In this document: one piece after another, positions 1-5,146 of the stretch
How the letters are laid out: the number at the start of each line of letters is the position of its first letter
Position numbering within the stretch: the stretch's first letter is position 1
NCBI GenBank assembly: GCA_945950065.1
Contig: CAMFGQ010000087.1
Location: 1-5,949 of the forward strand
Direction: 5' to 3'
DNA length: 5,949 nucleotides
Source: an uncultured Clostridia bacterium
GTDB taxonomy: Bacteria; Bacillota; Clostridia; Peptostreptococcales; Acidaminobacteraceae
The notes under the pieces: model-generated
The model's input: the letters and a program-made list of their open reading frames with translations, nothing else
Databases searched by the model: none
What the model was told of the DNA's origin: nothing
Position numbers and translations under genes: made by a program

Positions 1-46
1 GTGAAGCCATGCGTAGGAGTCAACTGATTAAAAAAGGTGACATGAA

Positions 47-74
47 GCTACCTCTCTAGGAGGTGGCTTTTTTT
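47..74 (+). terminator. Rho-independent terminator of an upstream rightward gene
   Basis: An 8-bp stem (47-54 with 60-67, one G-U pair) closes a 5-base loop and is followed directly by seven T (68-74), the classic intrinsic form on the + strand. It must end a rightward transcript from left of the window. Bases 1-46 could hold the end of that gene, but two frames remain possible (stops at 25-27 or 57-59), so I do not call a CDS. Read leftwards, the hairpin is followed by TTCATG rather than a T-run, so it is at best a weak terminator for the convergent proC gene, whose stop codon overlaps the end of the T-run. Confidence 0.8.
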
Positions 75-852
75 ATAAGCTCATCCCCTTCTTGTAGCTG
101 GCTTGCATGGCCTTTTGGATGGCTCTTCGTCCACCCCATTCATCAAAAGCTAGAACGCCTTGAATGGTGGTGCCACCTGGAGAAGTGACTTGATCTTTTA
201 ACTCTCCTGGATGAAGACCTGTCTCCTGCAGCATCACAGCAGAACCTTCCATAATCTGAGCTGCCATAAGATAGGCTTGTTTTCGAGGGATTCCCCAGGA
301 TACAGCCTGGTCTCCCATGGCTTCTAGAAGCATCATAAGATAAGCTGGCATGACACCACAGAGATTGCCAAAGGCTTCCATAAGACTTTCATCAAGAAGA
401 TGCACGGCACCAAAGCTTAAGAAGAGTTCTTGGACAAGTTCTTTGTCCTTCTCACCCATAGCAGGAGAAAAGCACATGGCACTGACACTCTTCCCAACCT
501 GTGCAGGAGTGGCAGGCATACTGCGCACCAGCTTTCTTGGCTCATCAAAATAACCCTGAAGTTTTTCGATGGAGAATCCAGGAGCAATACTGATAAGAAT
601 CTGGTCCTCTCCAAGGCGATCTTTGAGCTCTTCAAGGAAAAAAGGATACTCCTTTGGCTTAATCGCTAGAAACACCACATCAGAGGAATAGACCTGATCA
701 TAACTGGAAGGTGGAAAACCTAGAATCTCCTTAAGTCGTTCTCCTGATGCGTCACTCTTGACCACATAGCGGTAGTCAGCATCTTTCTTCTCTTTTAGGC
801 CCTGAAGCATGGCAAGACCCATGTTGCCAAGACCAATAAAACCAATTGTCAT
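73..852 (-). CDS. proC: Pyrroline-5-carboxylate reductase family protein (ProC)
   Basis: This 259-residue protein belongs to the family that reduces 1-pyrroline-5-carboxylate to proline with NAD(P)H in the cytoplasm, the last step of proline synthesis. The N-terminal Rossmann fold shows FIGLGNMG (5-12), a KPK segment (65-67) and the SIAPGFSI strand-turn (88-95). The C-terminal dimerisation and substrate domain contains TSPGGTT (223-229), the family hallmark, followed by the usual helix to the end. Length is slightly below the usual 260-280. The start is ATG with AAGGAGG (complement of 858-864) five bases upstream. Two usually conserved segments differ: MPNTP is MPATP (112-116), and the SGSGPAY substrate segment reads CGVMPAY (165-171). 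It could therefore be a divergent ProC or a ProC-like paralogue (compare ComER of Bacillus). The retained TSPGGTT favours a true reductase. It is a single-gene unit divergent from ackA, and I see no convincing promoter for it in 865-960. Confidence 0.87.
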   Translation of the reverse strand: MTIGFIGLGNMGLAMLQGLKEKKDADYRYVVKSDASGERLKEILGFPPSSYDQVYSSDVVFLAIKPKEYPFFLEELKDRLGEDQILISIAPGFSIEKLQGYFDEPRKLVRSMPATPAQVGKSVSAMCFSPAMGEKDKELVQELFLSFGAVHLLDESLMEAFGNLCGVMPAYLMMLLEAMGDQAVSWGIPRKQAYLMAAQIMEGSAVMLQETGLHPGELKDQVTSPGGTTIQGVLAFDEWGGRRAIQKAMQASYKKGMSL

Positions 853-922
853 AGGAACCTCCTTGATCGCTTATACATTAGTTCAACTGTACCCTTAGTT
901 TCCTTCTCTTAACAAAGCCACC

Positions 923-946
923 CCTTGAATATCTCTCTCATCAAGG
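923..946. promoter_or_regulatory. Inverted repeat over the ackA promoter, possible operator
   Basis: CCTTGA (923-928) and TCAAGG (941-946) form a perfect 6-bp dyad separated by 12 bases. The left arm overlaps the -35 hexamer and the right arm abuts the -10. A protein bound here would cover the polymerase site. No regulator is identifiable, and the dyad could be a chance pair of short arms. Confidence 0.3.
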
Positions 947-952
947 TATAAT
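925..952 (+). promoter_or_regulatory. Sigma-A-type promoter of ackA
   Basis: A perfect -10 TATAAT (947-952) lies 16 bp after TTGAAT (925-930; 4 of 6 matches to TTGACA). Transcription should begin near 958-960, giving a leader of only about 20 bases before the ackA ATG, just enough for the AGGAGG ribosome site at 970-975. The near-consensus promoter fits a strongly expressed central metabolic gene. Confidence 0.75.
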
Positions 953-980
953 GAAATAGACGACGATACAGGAGGAAAAT

Positions 981-2177
981 ATGAAAATTCTTGTCATTAA
1001 CTGTGGATCATCTTCCCTGAAATTTCAGTTACTCGATATGACTGATGAATCCCTCGTAGCCAGTGGTCTTGTTGAACGTATTGGCATCGAAGGCTCCAGA
1101 ATGATCCTCAAAACCTCAGATGGTGAAAAACATACCGTGGAAGTACCCATGGAAGACCATTCTGTTGCACTAAAAGTTGTACTGGACGCACTGGTCGATC
1201 CACAATACAACATCCTTAAAGATCTAACAGAAATTGAAGCAGTAGGTCACCGCGTAGTACACGCTGGTGAAGAATTCTCACAATCCGTCATCATTGATGA
1301 TGAAGTCATTGAAGCAGTAGAAAAGTGTGTTGAGCTTGCTCCTCTACACAATCCCCCAAACCTACTGGGAATCAATGCAATCCGTACTTTACTACCTAGC
1401 GTACCCAATATAGCTGTTTTTGATACAGCTTTCCACCAAAGCATGCCTCCGGAAGCCTTCATCTATCCACTTCCCTATGAGTGGTATGAAGATCTCAAAA
1501 TCCGTCGCTATGGTTTCCACGGTACAAGCCACAAATACGTATCCGAAAAAGCAGCCGAATTCCTCGGAAAAGACATTAAAGATCTCAAGATCATCACCTG
1601 CCACCTTGGAAATGGATCCAGTGTTACTGCAGTAGACGGTGGTAAGAGTGTTGATACCTCCATGGGCTTTACACCACTTGAAGGCCTTGTTATGGGAACT
1701 CGTGTCGGTTTTATTGACCCTGCCATCATCAGTTATCTTGAGAAGAAAACCGATTATACACTTCAAGAAATCGACAAAATCCTCAACAACAACTGTGGAG
1801 TACTGGGCATTAGCTGTCTCTCCAGTGACTTTAGAGACCTTGAAGATGCTGCAAGCATCGGTAACTATCGCGCTCAACTAGCACTAAAAATCTTTAGAAG
1901 AACCGTAAAGAAAACAGTTGCTGGTTATGCAGCCATCATGGGTGGCGTAGATGCCATCGTCTTTACCGGTGGTATCGGTGAAAACAGTGTAGTTGACAGA
2001 GCAGGTATTTTGGAGGGTCTAGAATTCATGGGCGTGGTTATGGACGAAGAAAAGAACAAACTTCGCGGAGATGAACGAAGCATTTCTACAGATGACTCCA
2101 GAGTTTCGATTCTCGTCATTCCCACCAATGAAGAGCTAGCCATCGCAAAAGATACTAAAGCTCTCGTGGAAGGATAA
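981..2177 (+). CDS. ackA: Acetate kinase
   Basis: AckA reversibly transfers phosphate between acetyl phosphate and ADP, giving acetate and ATP. It is the energy-conserving step of acetate fermentation in the cytoplasm. The 398 residues match the usual 395-405. Family signatures run in order: NCGSSSLKF (7-15), GHRVVHAG (89-96), FDTAFHQSMP (147-156), RRYGFHGTSH (175-184), HLGNGSS (208-214), FTPLEGLVMGTRVG (230-243), FTGGIGEN (328-335) and PTNEEL (381-386). Residues equivalent to the catalytic set known from the Methanosarcina enzyme are all present: N7, R91, D148, H180, R241 and E384. The ATG start has AGGAGG (970-975) five bases upstream. The gene has its own promoter and its own terminator, so it is probably monocistronic. 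The usual partner pta (phosphotransacetylase) is not beside it on either side in this window. Confidence 0.98.
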   Translation: MKILVINCGSSSLKFQLLDMTDESLVASGLVERIGIEGSRMILKTSDGEKHTVEVPMEDHSVALKVVLDALVDPQYNILKDLTEIEAVGHRVVHAGEEFSQSVIIDDEVIEAVEKCVELAPLHNPPNLLGINAIRTLLPSVPNIAVFDTAFHQSMPPEAFIYPLPYEWYEDLKIRRYGFHGTSHKYVSEKAAEFLGKDIKDLKIITCHLGNGSSVTAVDGGKSVDTSMGFTPLEGLVMGTRVGFIDPAIISYLEKKTDYTLQEIDKILNNNCGVLGISCLSSDFRDLEDAASIGNYRAQLALKIFRRTVKKTVAGYAAIMGGVDAIVFTGGIGENSVVDRAGILEGLEFMGVVMDEEKNKLRGDERSISTDDSRVSILVIPTNEELAIAKDTKALVEG

Positions 2178-2202
2178 GCATCAGGAAACTGATGCTTTTT
2201 TT
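2178..2202 (+). terminator. Rho-independent terminator of ackA
   Basis: A perfect 7-bp stem (2178-2184 with 2189-2195) capped by a stable GAAA tetraloop begins on the base after the ackA stop codon and is followed by seven T (2196-2202). The next gene starts only 6 bases beyond the T-run, so any tmcAL message must come from read-through of this hairpin or from a promoter inside ackA. Confidence 0.9.
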
Positions 2203-2208
2203 CTTACT

Positions 2209-3300
2209 ATGCATGTCCTTGTCATCATTGCAGAATATAATCCCTTCCATGAGGGACATCTCTATCATCTCAATCAGGCAAAAGAAGAAACCGGTGCTAG
2301 CCATGTCCTAGTCCTTATGGGTGGCAACTTTCTTCAGCGTGGAGATGTAGCGATTCAGGATAAATTTAAGCGAGCCCGTAGAGCACTAGAAGGAGGAGCA
2401 GACCTTGTTGCCGAGCTTCCTTTTATCTATGCAAGCTCTTGGGCAAGAGAATTTGCACAGGGTGGAGTCAGGATCTTTCAGTCCCTTCCTATGGAGGCCA
2501 CCCTTTCTTTTGGTTCGGAAACGGGTGAGCTAGAAGAATTAATCTCTATGCTTGATTCCATTCCAAACCACAAAAGAGCCCCTAAGGAAAGTTATGGCAG
2601 CTTTGTCAGAAAGAACTTAGTCCACAGCTCTCCCAAGGGTGCCAATGATGTCCTTGGCCTTGAGTATCTACGTGCTTGGAGAAAAGGTGGTTCGAATAAA
2701 CACCTCCACACCCTAAAGCGCCTTGGTCAAGCCTATCATGATGACAGAGAACACAGCTTTCCTTCAGCTACCTCCCTTCGTAAAAAAATCAAAGAGGGCA
2801 AACAAAGCTTAGCAAATCCCCTTTTCTTAGAAGACTTTCAAGAGATGATCTACGGTGCAGTCTTAACAAGGGACATGTCAAGTACCTATGGAGCCATTGA
2901 AGGGATTCAGCATCGACTGCTTTCACTTCTTACACCTCGAATCAGCATCCATGAATATGTTGAAGCATGCAGCACCAAGCGCTATCGTCCGGCCACCATT
3001 CGACGCCTCCTCCTTCACCATCTTCTTCACTACACAAAGGAGGATCACAACAAGCTGCAGGGTACGGTGTATCTGCGACCACTGGCCTATACTAAAAAAG
3101 GTACAGAAGTCCTAAGGGCACTTAAACAAGCTGACTATCCCCTAGTGAGCTCTCTTCAGTATCCACCTGAGGATGAAAAGATTAGGGCATCCCTGGTCTT
3201 TGACATCAAGGCATCTAAACTCTATCAGTTTAAAGCAGGTGGAGACTGGGAAGAATACAAAAGAAATCTCCTCTACGACACAAGAGGAAACAAGGAGTAG
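2209..3300 (+). CDS. tmcAL: tRNA(Met) cytidine acetate ligase (TmcAL/YlbM family)
   Basis: TmcAL of Bacillus subtilis (formerly YlbM) uses ATP and acetate to form acetyl-adenylate and transfers the acetyl group to C34, the wobble base of elongator tRNA(Met), giving ac4C. This 363-residue protein shows the nucleotidyltransferase start IIAEYNPFHEGHLYHL with the HxGH motif at 14-17, then MGGNFLQRGDVA (37-48), GADLVAELPF (63-72), FGSE (101-104), NDVLGLEYLRA (146-156), SATSLRKKI (186-194) and the RYRPATIRRLLLHHLL segment (258-273). Bacillus TmcAL is about 415 residues, so this one is short, mostly in the C-terminal half. The start is fixed by family alignment: the motif begins within a few residues of the ATG. 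Unusually, the 13 bases before it (2196-2208) are T-rich with no Shine-Dalgarno. The gene shares acetate as a metabolite with upstream ackA. Confidence 0.92.
   Translation: MHVLVIIAEYNPFHEGHLYHLNQAKEETGASHVLVLMGGNFLQRGDVAIQDKFKRARRALEGGADLVAELPFIYASSWAREFAQGGVRIFQSLPMEATLSFGSETGELEELISMLDSIPNHKRAPKESYGSFVRKNLVHSSPKGANDVLGLEYLRAWRKGGSNKHLHTLKRLGQAYHDDREHSFPSATSLRKKIKEGKQSLANPLFLEDFQEMIYGAVLTRDMSSTYGAIEGIQHRLLSLLTPRISIHEYVEACSTKRYRPATIRRLLLHHLLHYTKEDHNKLQGTVYLRPLAYTKKGTEVLRALKQADYPLVSSLQYPPEDEKIRASLVFDIKASKLYQFKAGGDWEEYKRNLLYDTRGNKE
3292..3297 (+). promoter_or_regulatory. Ribosome binding site inside the end of tmcAL
   Basis: AAGGAG lies in the last codons of tmcAL, immediately before its TAG stop, and eight bases upstream of the ATG at 3306. 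Ribosomes ending tmcAL would pass over this site, so translational coupling of the two genes is likely. The site also decides the start of the membrane protein gene. Confidence 0.7.
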
Positions 3301-3305
3301 ACCTG

Positions 3306-3638
3306 ATGAACCTAAAGAATCAACTTCAAAAAATCTTACCCTATGCCATCTTTATGGCCCTGGTTTTCTACGGACTACCTAACCTTATTCAGGACACAGG
3401 CTCAGCAATGTTTATCCTGCTTTCCGTGCTTCCCCTTACTACCTTTTTAGCTGCCCTGGTTTACGGCTACAAAGAAGGCTTTTGCCTACTCTATCTGCTG
3501 ATGGTGGTCTTGCTCTTTCTCCCTACTCTCTTTCTTTTCTACAACATCAGTGCATGGATTTATGTGGTGATCTATGGCCTTCTTGCGGCCCTTGGTATGG
3601 GTCTTGGCAGATGGTTTAAAAGTATCAAAGCCCAGTGA
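3306..3638 (+). CDS. Small four-helix membrane protein of unknown function
   Basis: I do not recognise this 110-residue protein. It is strongly hydrophobic, with four predicted membrane spans at about 11-28, 34-53, 58-78 and 81-101. Lysines at the N-terminus (4, 9) and the basic tail RWFKSIK (102-108) suggest both ends face the cytoplasm. There is no signal peptidase site, cysteine motif or catalytic signature. The third span is rich in Leu and Phe, and the fourth contains a Gly-rich stretch, GLLAALGMGLG (91-101), that could pack helices. The gene begins 5 bases after the tmcAL stop with its SD overlapping that gene, so it is very likely co-expressed with tmcAL. No terminator follows it before 3860. 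It is probably a real gene, given the good SD and coherent membrane pattern, but its function is open. Confidence 0.8.
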   Translation: MNLKNQLQKILPYAIFMALVFYGLPNLIQDTGSAMFILLSVLPLTTFLAALVYGYKEGFCLLYLLMVVLLFLPTLFLFYNISAWIYVVIYGLLAALGMGLGRWFKSIKAQ

Positions 3639-3667
3639 ACTTGAGGACAGAACAGAAAGAAAAACCG

Positions 3668-3697
3668 TTGCCCTGGGAAGAAAACATATGGTAAGAT
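3668..3697 (+). promoter_or_regulatory. Predicted promoter with extended -10, ahead of the mini-ORF region
   Basis: TTGCCC (3668-3673), an 18-bp spacer and TAAGAT (3692-3697) preceded by TGG form a -35/extended -10 arrangement. Transcription would start near 3703-3706, just before the palindrome at 3715. The osmC promoter downstream also uses the TGG extension (TGGTATGAT). Neither hexamer is consensus, so confidence is moderate. Confidence 0.45.
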
Positions 3698-3714
3698 AAA
3701 GCATAGATTGGATT

Positions 3715-3728
3715 CAAACTGCAGTTTG
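3715..3728. repeat. Perfect 14-bp palindrome, operator-like
   Basis: CAAACTG/CAGTTTG is a perfect dyad without spacer, lying about 10 bases after the predicted start of transcription and 3 bases before the SD of the mini-ORF. The position suits a repressor site. Without a loop it is a poor RNA hairpin. No matching copy was seen elsewhere in the window. Confidence 0.4.
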
Positions 3729-3745
3729 CGAAAGGAGTGATGAAG

Positions 3746-3778
3746 ATGATTGAGAACAAAGAGGTCCTAAACAACTAA
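3746..3778 (+). CDS. Possible mini-ORF or leader peptide
   Basis: A strong Shine-Dalgarno AAAGGAG (3731-3737) is followed by ATG at 3740 (2 bases away, too close) and by in-frame ATG at 3746 (8 bases away, ideal). From 3746 the peptide is MIENKEVLNN, ending at TAA 3776-3778. Starting at 3740 would add Met-Lys. There is no run of one amino acid of the kind used in ribosome-mediated attenuation of biosynthetic operons. The SD spacing is the main support. It may be a leader peptide, or a ribosome site left by a lost gene. Confidence 0.3.
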   Translation: MIENKEVLNN

Positions 3779-3859
3779 AATTCATCTGGGCACAGCAAAG
3801 CCGAAGCCTTGCCTTGTGCCACCAAAGAACCTTTCGTGAACTCTATGGTTTGGTTAGAG

Positions 3860-3882
3860 CACACCTAAAGGTGTGTTTTTTT
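3860..3882 (+). terminator. Rho-independent terminator upstream of rsgA
   Basis: CACACC (3860-3865) pairs perfectly with GGTGTG (3870-3875) around a TAAA loop, followed by seven T (3876-3882). It would end transcripts from the tmcAL/membrane gene unit and from the predicted promoter at 3668. A further short hairpin (3841-3859) abuts its base and may stack on it. Confidence 0.85.
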
Positions 3883-3920
3883 GTGCAATTTTTCATTGTA
3901 TAAAATGTGAAAACACAGTA

Positions 3921-3950
3921 TTGACCAGAGCTATTCACGAAAACCTTGAT
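3921..3950 (+). promoter_or_regulatory. Tentative promoter of rsgA
   Basis: TTGACC (3921-3926; 5 of 6 to consensus) is followed after 18 bp by CTTGAT (3945-3950; 3 of 6). The weak -10 is partly offset by resemblance to the promoter at 3668-3697, which has the same -35 type, the same 18-bp spacer and the same downstream decamer AAAGCATAGA. TATAAAAT at 3899-3906 is an alternative -10, but its -35 position falls in the terminator T-run. Confidence 0.35.
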
Positions 3951-3974
3951 GCAAAGCATAGAAAGGAAAATTGA

Positions 3975-4997
3975 TTGAATAGAAAACAAGACACTAGAGA
4001 TCCTGAACGGATTTCTCATGCAGAAGAACCACTAAAGGCCAGGATCACAGCTGTACACAAAGATCGCTTCAACTTCATTTGTTCTGCAGGAGAAGGGCAA
4101 GCCACGTTGAAGACAAGCAACTACTACCTTGGGGACCAAGACTTCCCAACAACAGGGGATCAAGTCCTGCTTCACTACGACCCTGATGGTTGCAGTCAGA
4201 TTTTGGAGACCCTACCACGAAAAACCTACTTTTCTCGACGAAATCCAAACCTCAGTCGAGGAGAACAAGCAGTAGCGGCTAACTTCGACTATGTCTTTAT
4301 CATCCAATCCCTAAATCAAGACTTTAATGAACAACGCTTAGAGCGCTATCTCACCATAGCCTGGCAGTCAGGCGCCATGCCAGTTGTCCTTTTAAGTAAG
4401 GCTGATCTATGTGAGGATCTTGAGTCCTATCTCAACCGAGCAAAGCAGTGTGCCATGGGCGTCCCCCTTCATCCTGTAAGTGCCAAAACAGGACAAGGTC
4501 TCGACGAACTTCAGGAGTACCTCCAACCTGGAAAAACCATTGTCTTTTTGGGTTCCTCTGGAGTGGGCAAATCCAGTCTAGTGAATGCTCTAGCAGGACA
4601 AGAACGGATGAAAACAAAGAGGATACGTGACGAGGATGGAAAAGGTAGGCACACCACTACCCATAGAGAGCTGATTCAGCTTCCTCAAGGGGCAATGGTC
4701 ATCGATACTCCAGGAATGCGTGAACTAGGCATATGGGACGCAGAAAGCGGTTTAGACGAAGCCTTTCAAGATGTGGAATCCTTGTTGGGGACATGTAAGT
4801 TTCATGACTGTACCCACACGGCCGAGCCTGGTTGTGCCATCAAAGAAGCCTTGGCAAAGGGTACCCTTTCTCCTGAGCGCTGGAATAGCTACTGTAAGCT
4901 AGAAAAAGAAATCGCCTATGCTCAGAAGAAAGACCTTCACCTGAAAAAGAAAAAGGAAAAACAGATCTCAAAGTACCTAAGGAAACACTACAAATAA
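3975..4997 (+). CDS. rsgA: Ribosome small subunit-dependent GTPase A
   Basis: RsgA (YjeQ/YloQ) is a circularly permuted GTPase that binds late 30S precursors at the decoding centre, checks maturation and leaves on GTP hydrolysis. The 340 residues show an OB fold (about 20-100). The GTPase motifs then come in permuted order: G4 SKAD (141-144), G5 SAKTG (169-173), the P-loop GSSGVGKSS (193-201), switch I GRHTTTHREL (224-233) and G3 DTPGMRE (244-250). A zinc-knuckle follows with C274, C279, H281 and C287, then a lysine-rich tail (318-340) suited to rRNA contact. The length fits the 340-360 residue subgroup. No ATG is near. TTG at 3975 has AAAGGA (3962-3967) seven bases upstream, and another TTG at 3971 runs into a stop. 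The weak start and the preceding terminator suggest modest expression. The gene is not next to the phosphatase/kinase pair (prpC-prkC) it often follows in Firmicutes. Confidence 0.96.
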   Translation: MNRKQDTRDPERISHAEEPLKARITAVHKDRFNFICSAGEGQATLKTSNYYLGDQDFPTTGDQVLLHYDPDGCSQILETLPRKTYFSRRNPNLSRGEQAVAANFDYVFIIQSLNQDFNEQRLERYLTIAWQSGAMPVVLLSKADLCEDLESYLNRAKQCAMGVPLHPVSAKTGQGLDELQEYLQPGKTIVFLGSSGVGKSSLVNALAGQERMKTKRIRDEDGKGRHTTTHRELIQLPQGAMVIDTPGMRELGIWDAESGLDEAFQDVESLLGTCKFHDCTHTAEPGCAIKEALAKGTLSPERWNSYCKLEKEIAYAQKKDLHLKKKKEKQISKYLRKHYK

Positions 4998-5004
4998 CAG
5001 CCAT

Positions 5005-5043
5005 GGGAGGAGGAGAGAAACCTATCTCTCCTCTTTCCTTTAT
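5005..5043 (+). terminator. Probable terminator after rsgA
   Basis: A long stem (5005-5018 with 5025-5038, 14 pairs including two or three G-U) encloses the loop AACCTA and starts 8 bases after the rsgA stop. The following tract is pyrimidine-rich with only TTT (5039-5041), so release may be less efficient than at the other terminators in this window. Confidence 0.65.
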
Positions 5044-5067
5044 CCATCAACAAAACGATCATCTTTA

Positions 5068-5098
5068 TTGTGAAAAAAGTGCTTTTCTATGGTATGAT
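5068..5098 (+). promoter_or_regulatory. Extended -10 promoter of the OsmC-family gene
   Basis: TATGAT (5093-5098) preceded by TGG gives a good extended -10. The best -35 is TTGTGA (5068-5073), 19 bp away, which is long and fits dependence on the TG extension. The predicted start near 5105 leaves a leader of about 40 bases before the ATG at 5147. Direct repeats sit on the -35 and on the start site. Confidence 0.6.
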
Positions 5099-5113
5099 AT
5101 ACTTGTGAAAAAA
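5068..5113 (+). repeat. Direct repeat pair flanking the osmC promoter
   Basis: The 11-mer TTGTGAAAAAA occurs at 5068-5078 and again at 5103-5113, exactly 35 bases apart. If the next six bases are included, the copies agree at 15 of 17 positions. One copy overlaps the -35 and the other covers the predicted start of transcription. This suggests a binding site pair for a regulator, or a local duplication. Confidence 0.5.
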
Positions 5114-5146
5114 ATACTTAATGAAGACCCAAGCAAGGAGTAAAAC

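Larger units (their letters stand above)
3704..3882 (+). ncRNA. Candidate small structured transcript or leader RNA
   Basis: This covers most of the 336-bp stretch between the membrane protein gene and rsgA. A predicted promoter (3668-3697) and an intrinsic terminator (3860-3882) would bound an RNA of about 180 bases. In order it holds a perfect palindrome (3715-3728), a strong SD with a 10-12 codon ORF (3740-3778), an interrupted hairpin (3789-3798 with 3809-3820, two-base bulge), a second hairpin CTCTA/TAGAG (3841-3845 with 3855-3859) and the terminator hairpin. I do not recognise any known riboswitch, 6S RNA or T-box in it. Because rsgA begins 92 bases after the terminator, it could be an attenuator leader. 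It could equally be an independent small RNA, or simply the 3' end of the tmcAL transcript. Confidence 0.35.

Noticed and set aside
3..59. Possible C-terminus of an upstream gene in frame 3, ending at 57-59
   Set aside because: The stop would fall in the loop of the terminator hairpin, and frame 1 ending at 25-27 is equally possible. Too little sequence to choose.
853..980. CcpA cre site or promoter for proC in the divergent region
   Set aside because: No adequate match to the cre consensus was found. Candidate minus-strand hexamers (TTGAAC near 881, TATAAG near 870) are not at workable spacing.
1392..1877. 161-residue minus-strand open frame inside ackA
   Set aside because: It lies wholly antisense to a perfectly conserved acetate kinase, has no family resemblance and follows from the codon bias of ackA.
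3841..3875. tRNA-like stretch: GGTTAGAGCACACC resembles a tRNA D-arm followed by an anticodon stem
   Set aside because: The next stem has a 4-base loop and runs into a T-run. There is no acceptor stem, T-arm or 7-base anticodon loop, so it is a terminator rather than a tRNA.
3639..3974. Known riboswitch, T-box, 6S or SRP RNA in the intergenic region
   Set aside because: None of the characteristic conserved cores I know for these classes is present. Only generic hairpins and a terminator are visible.
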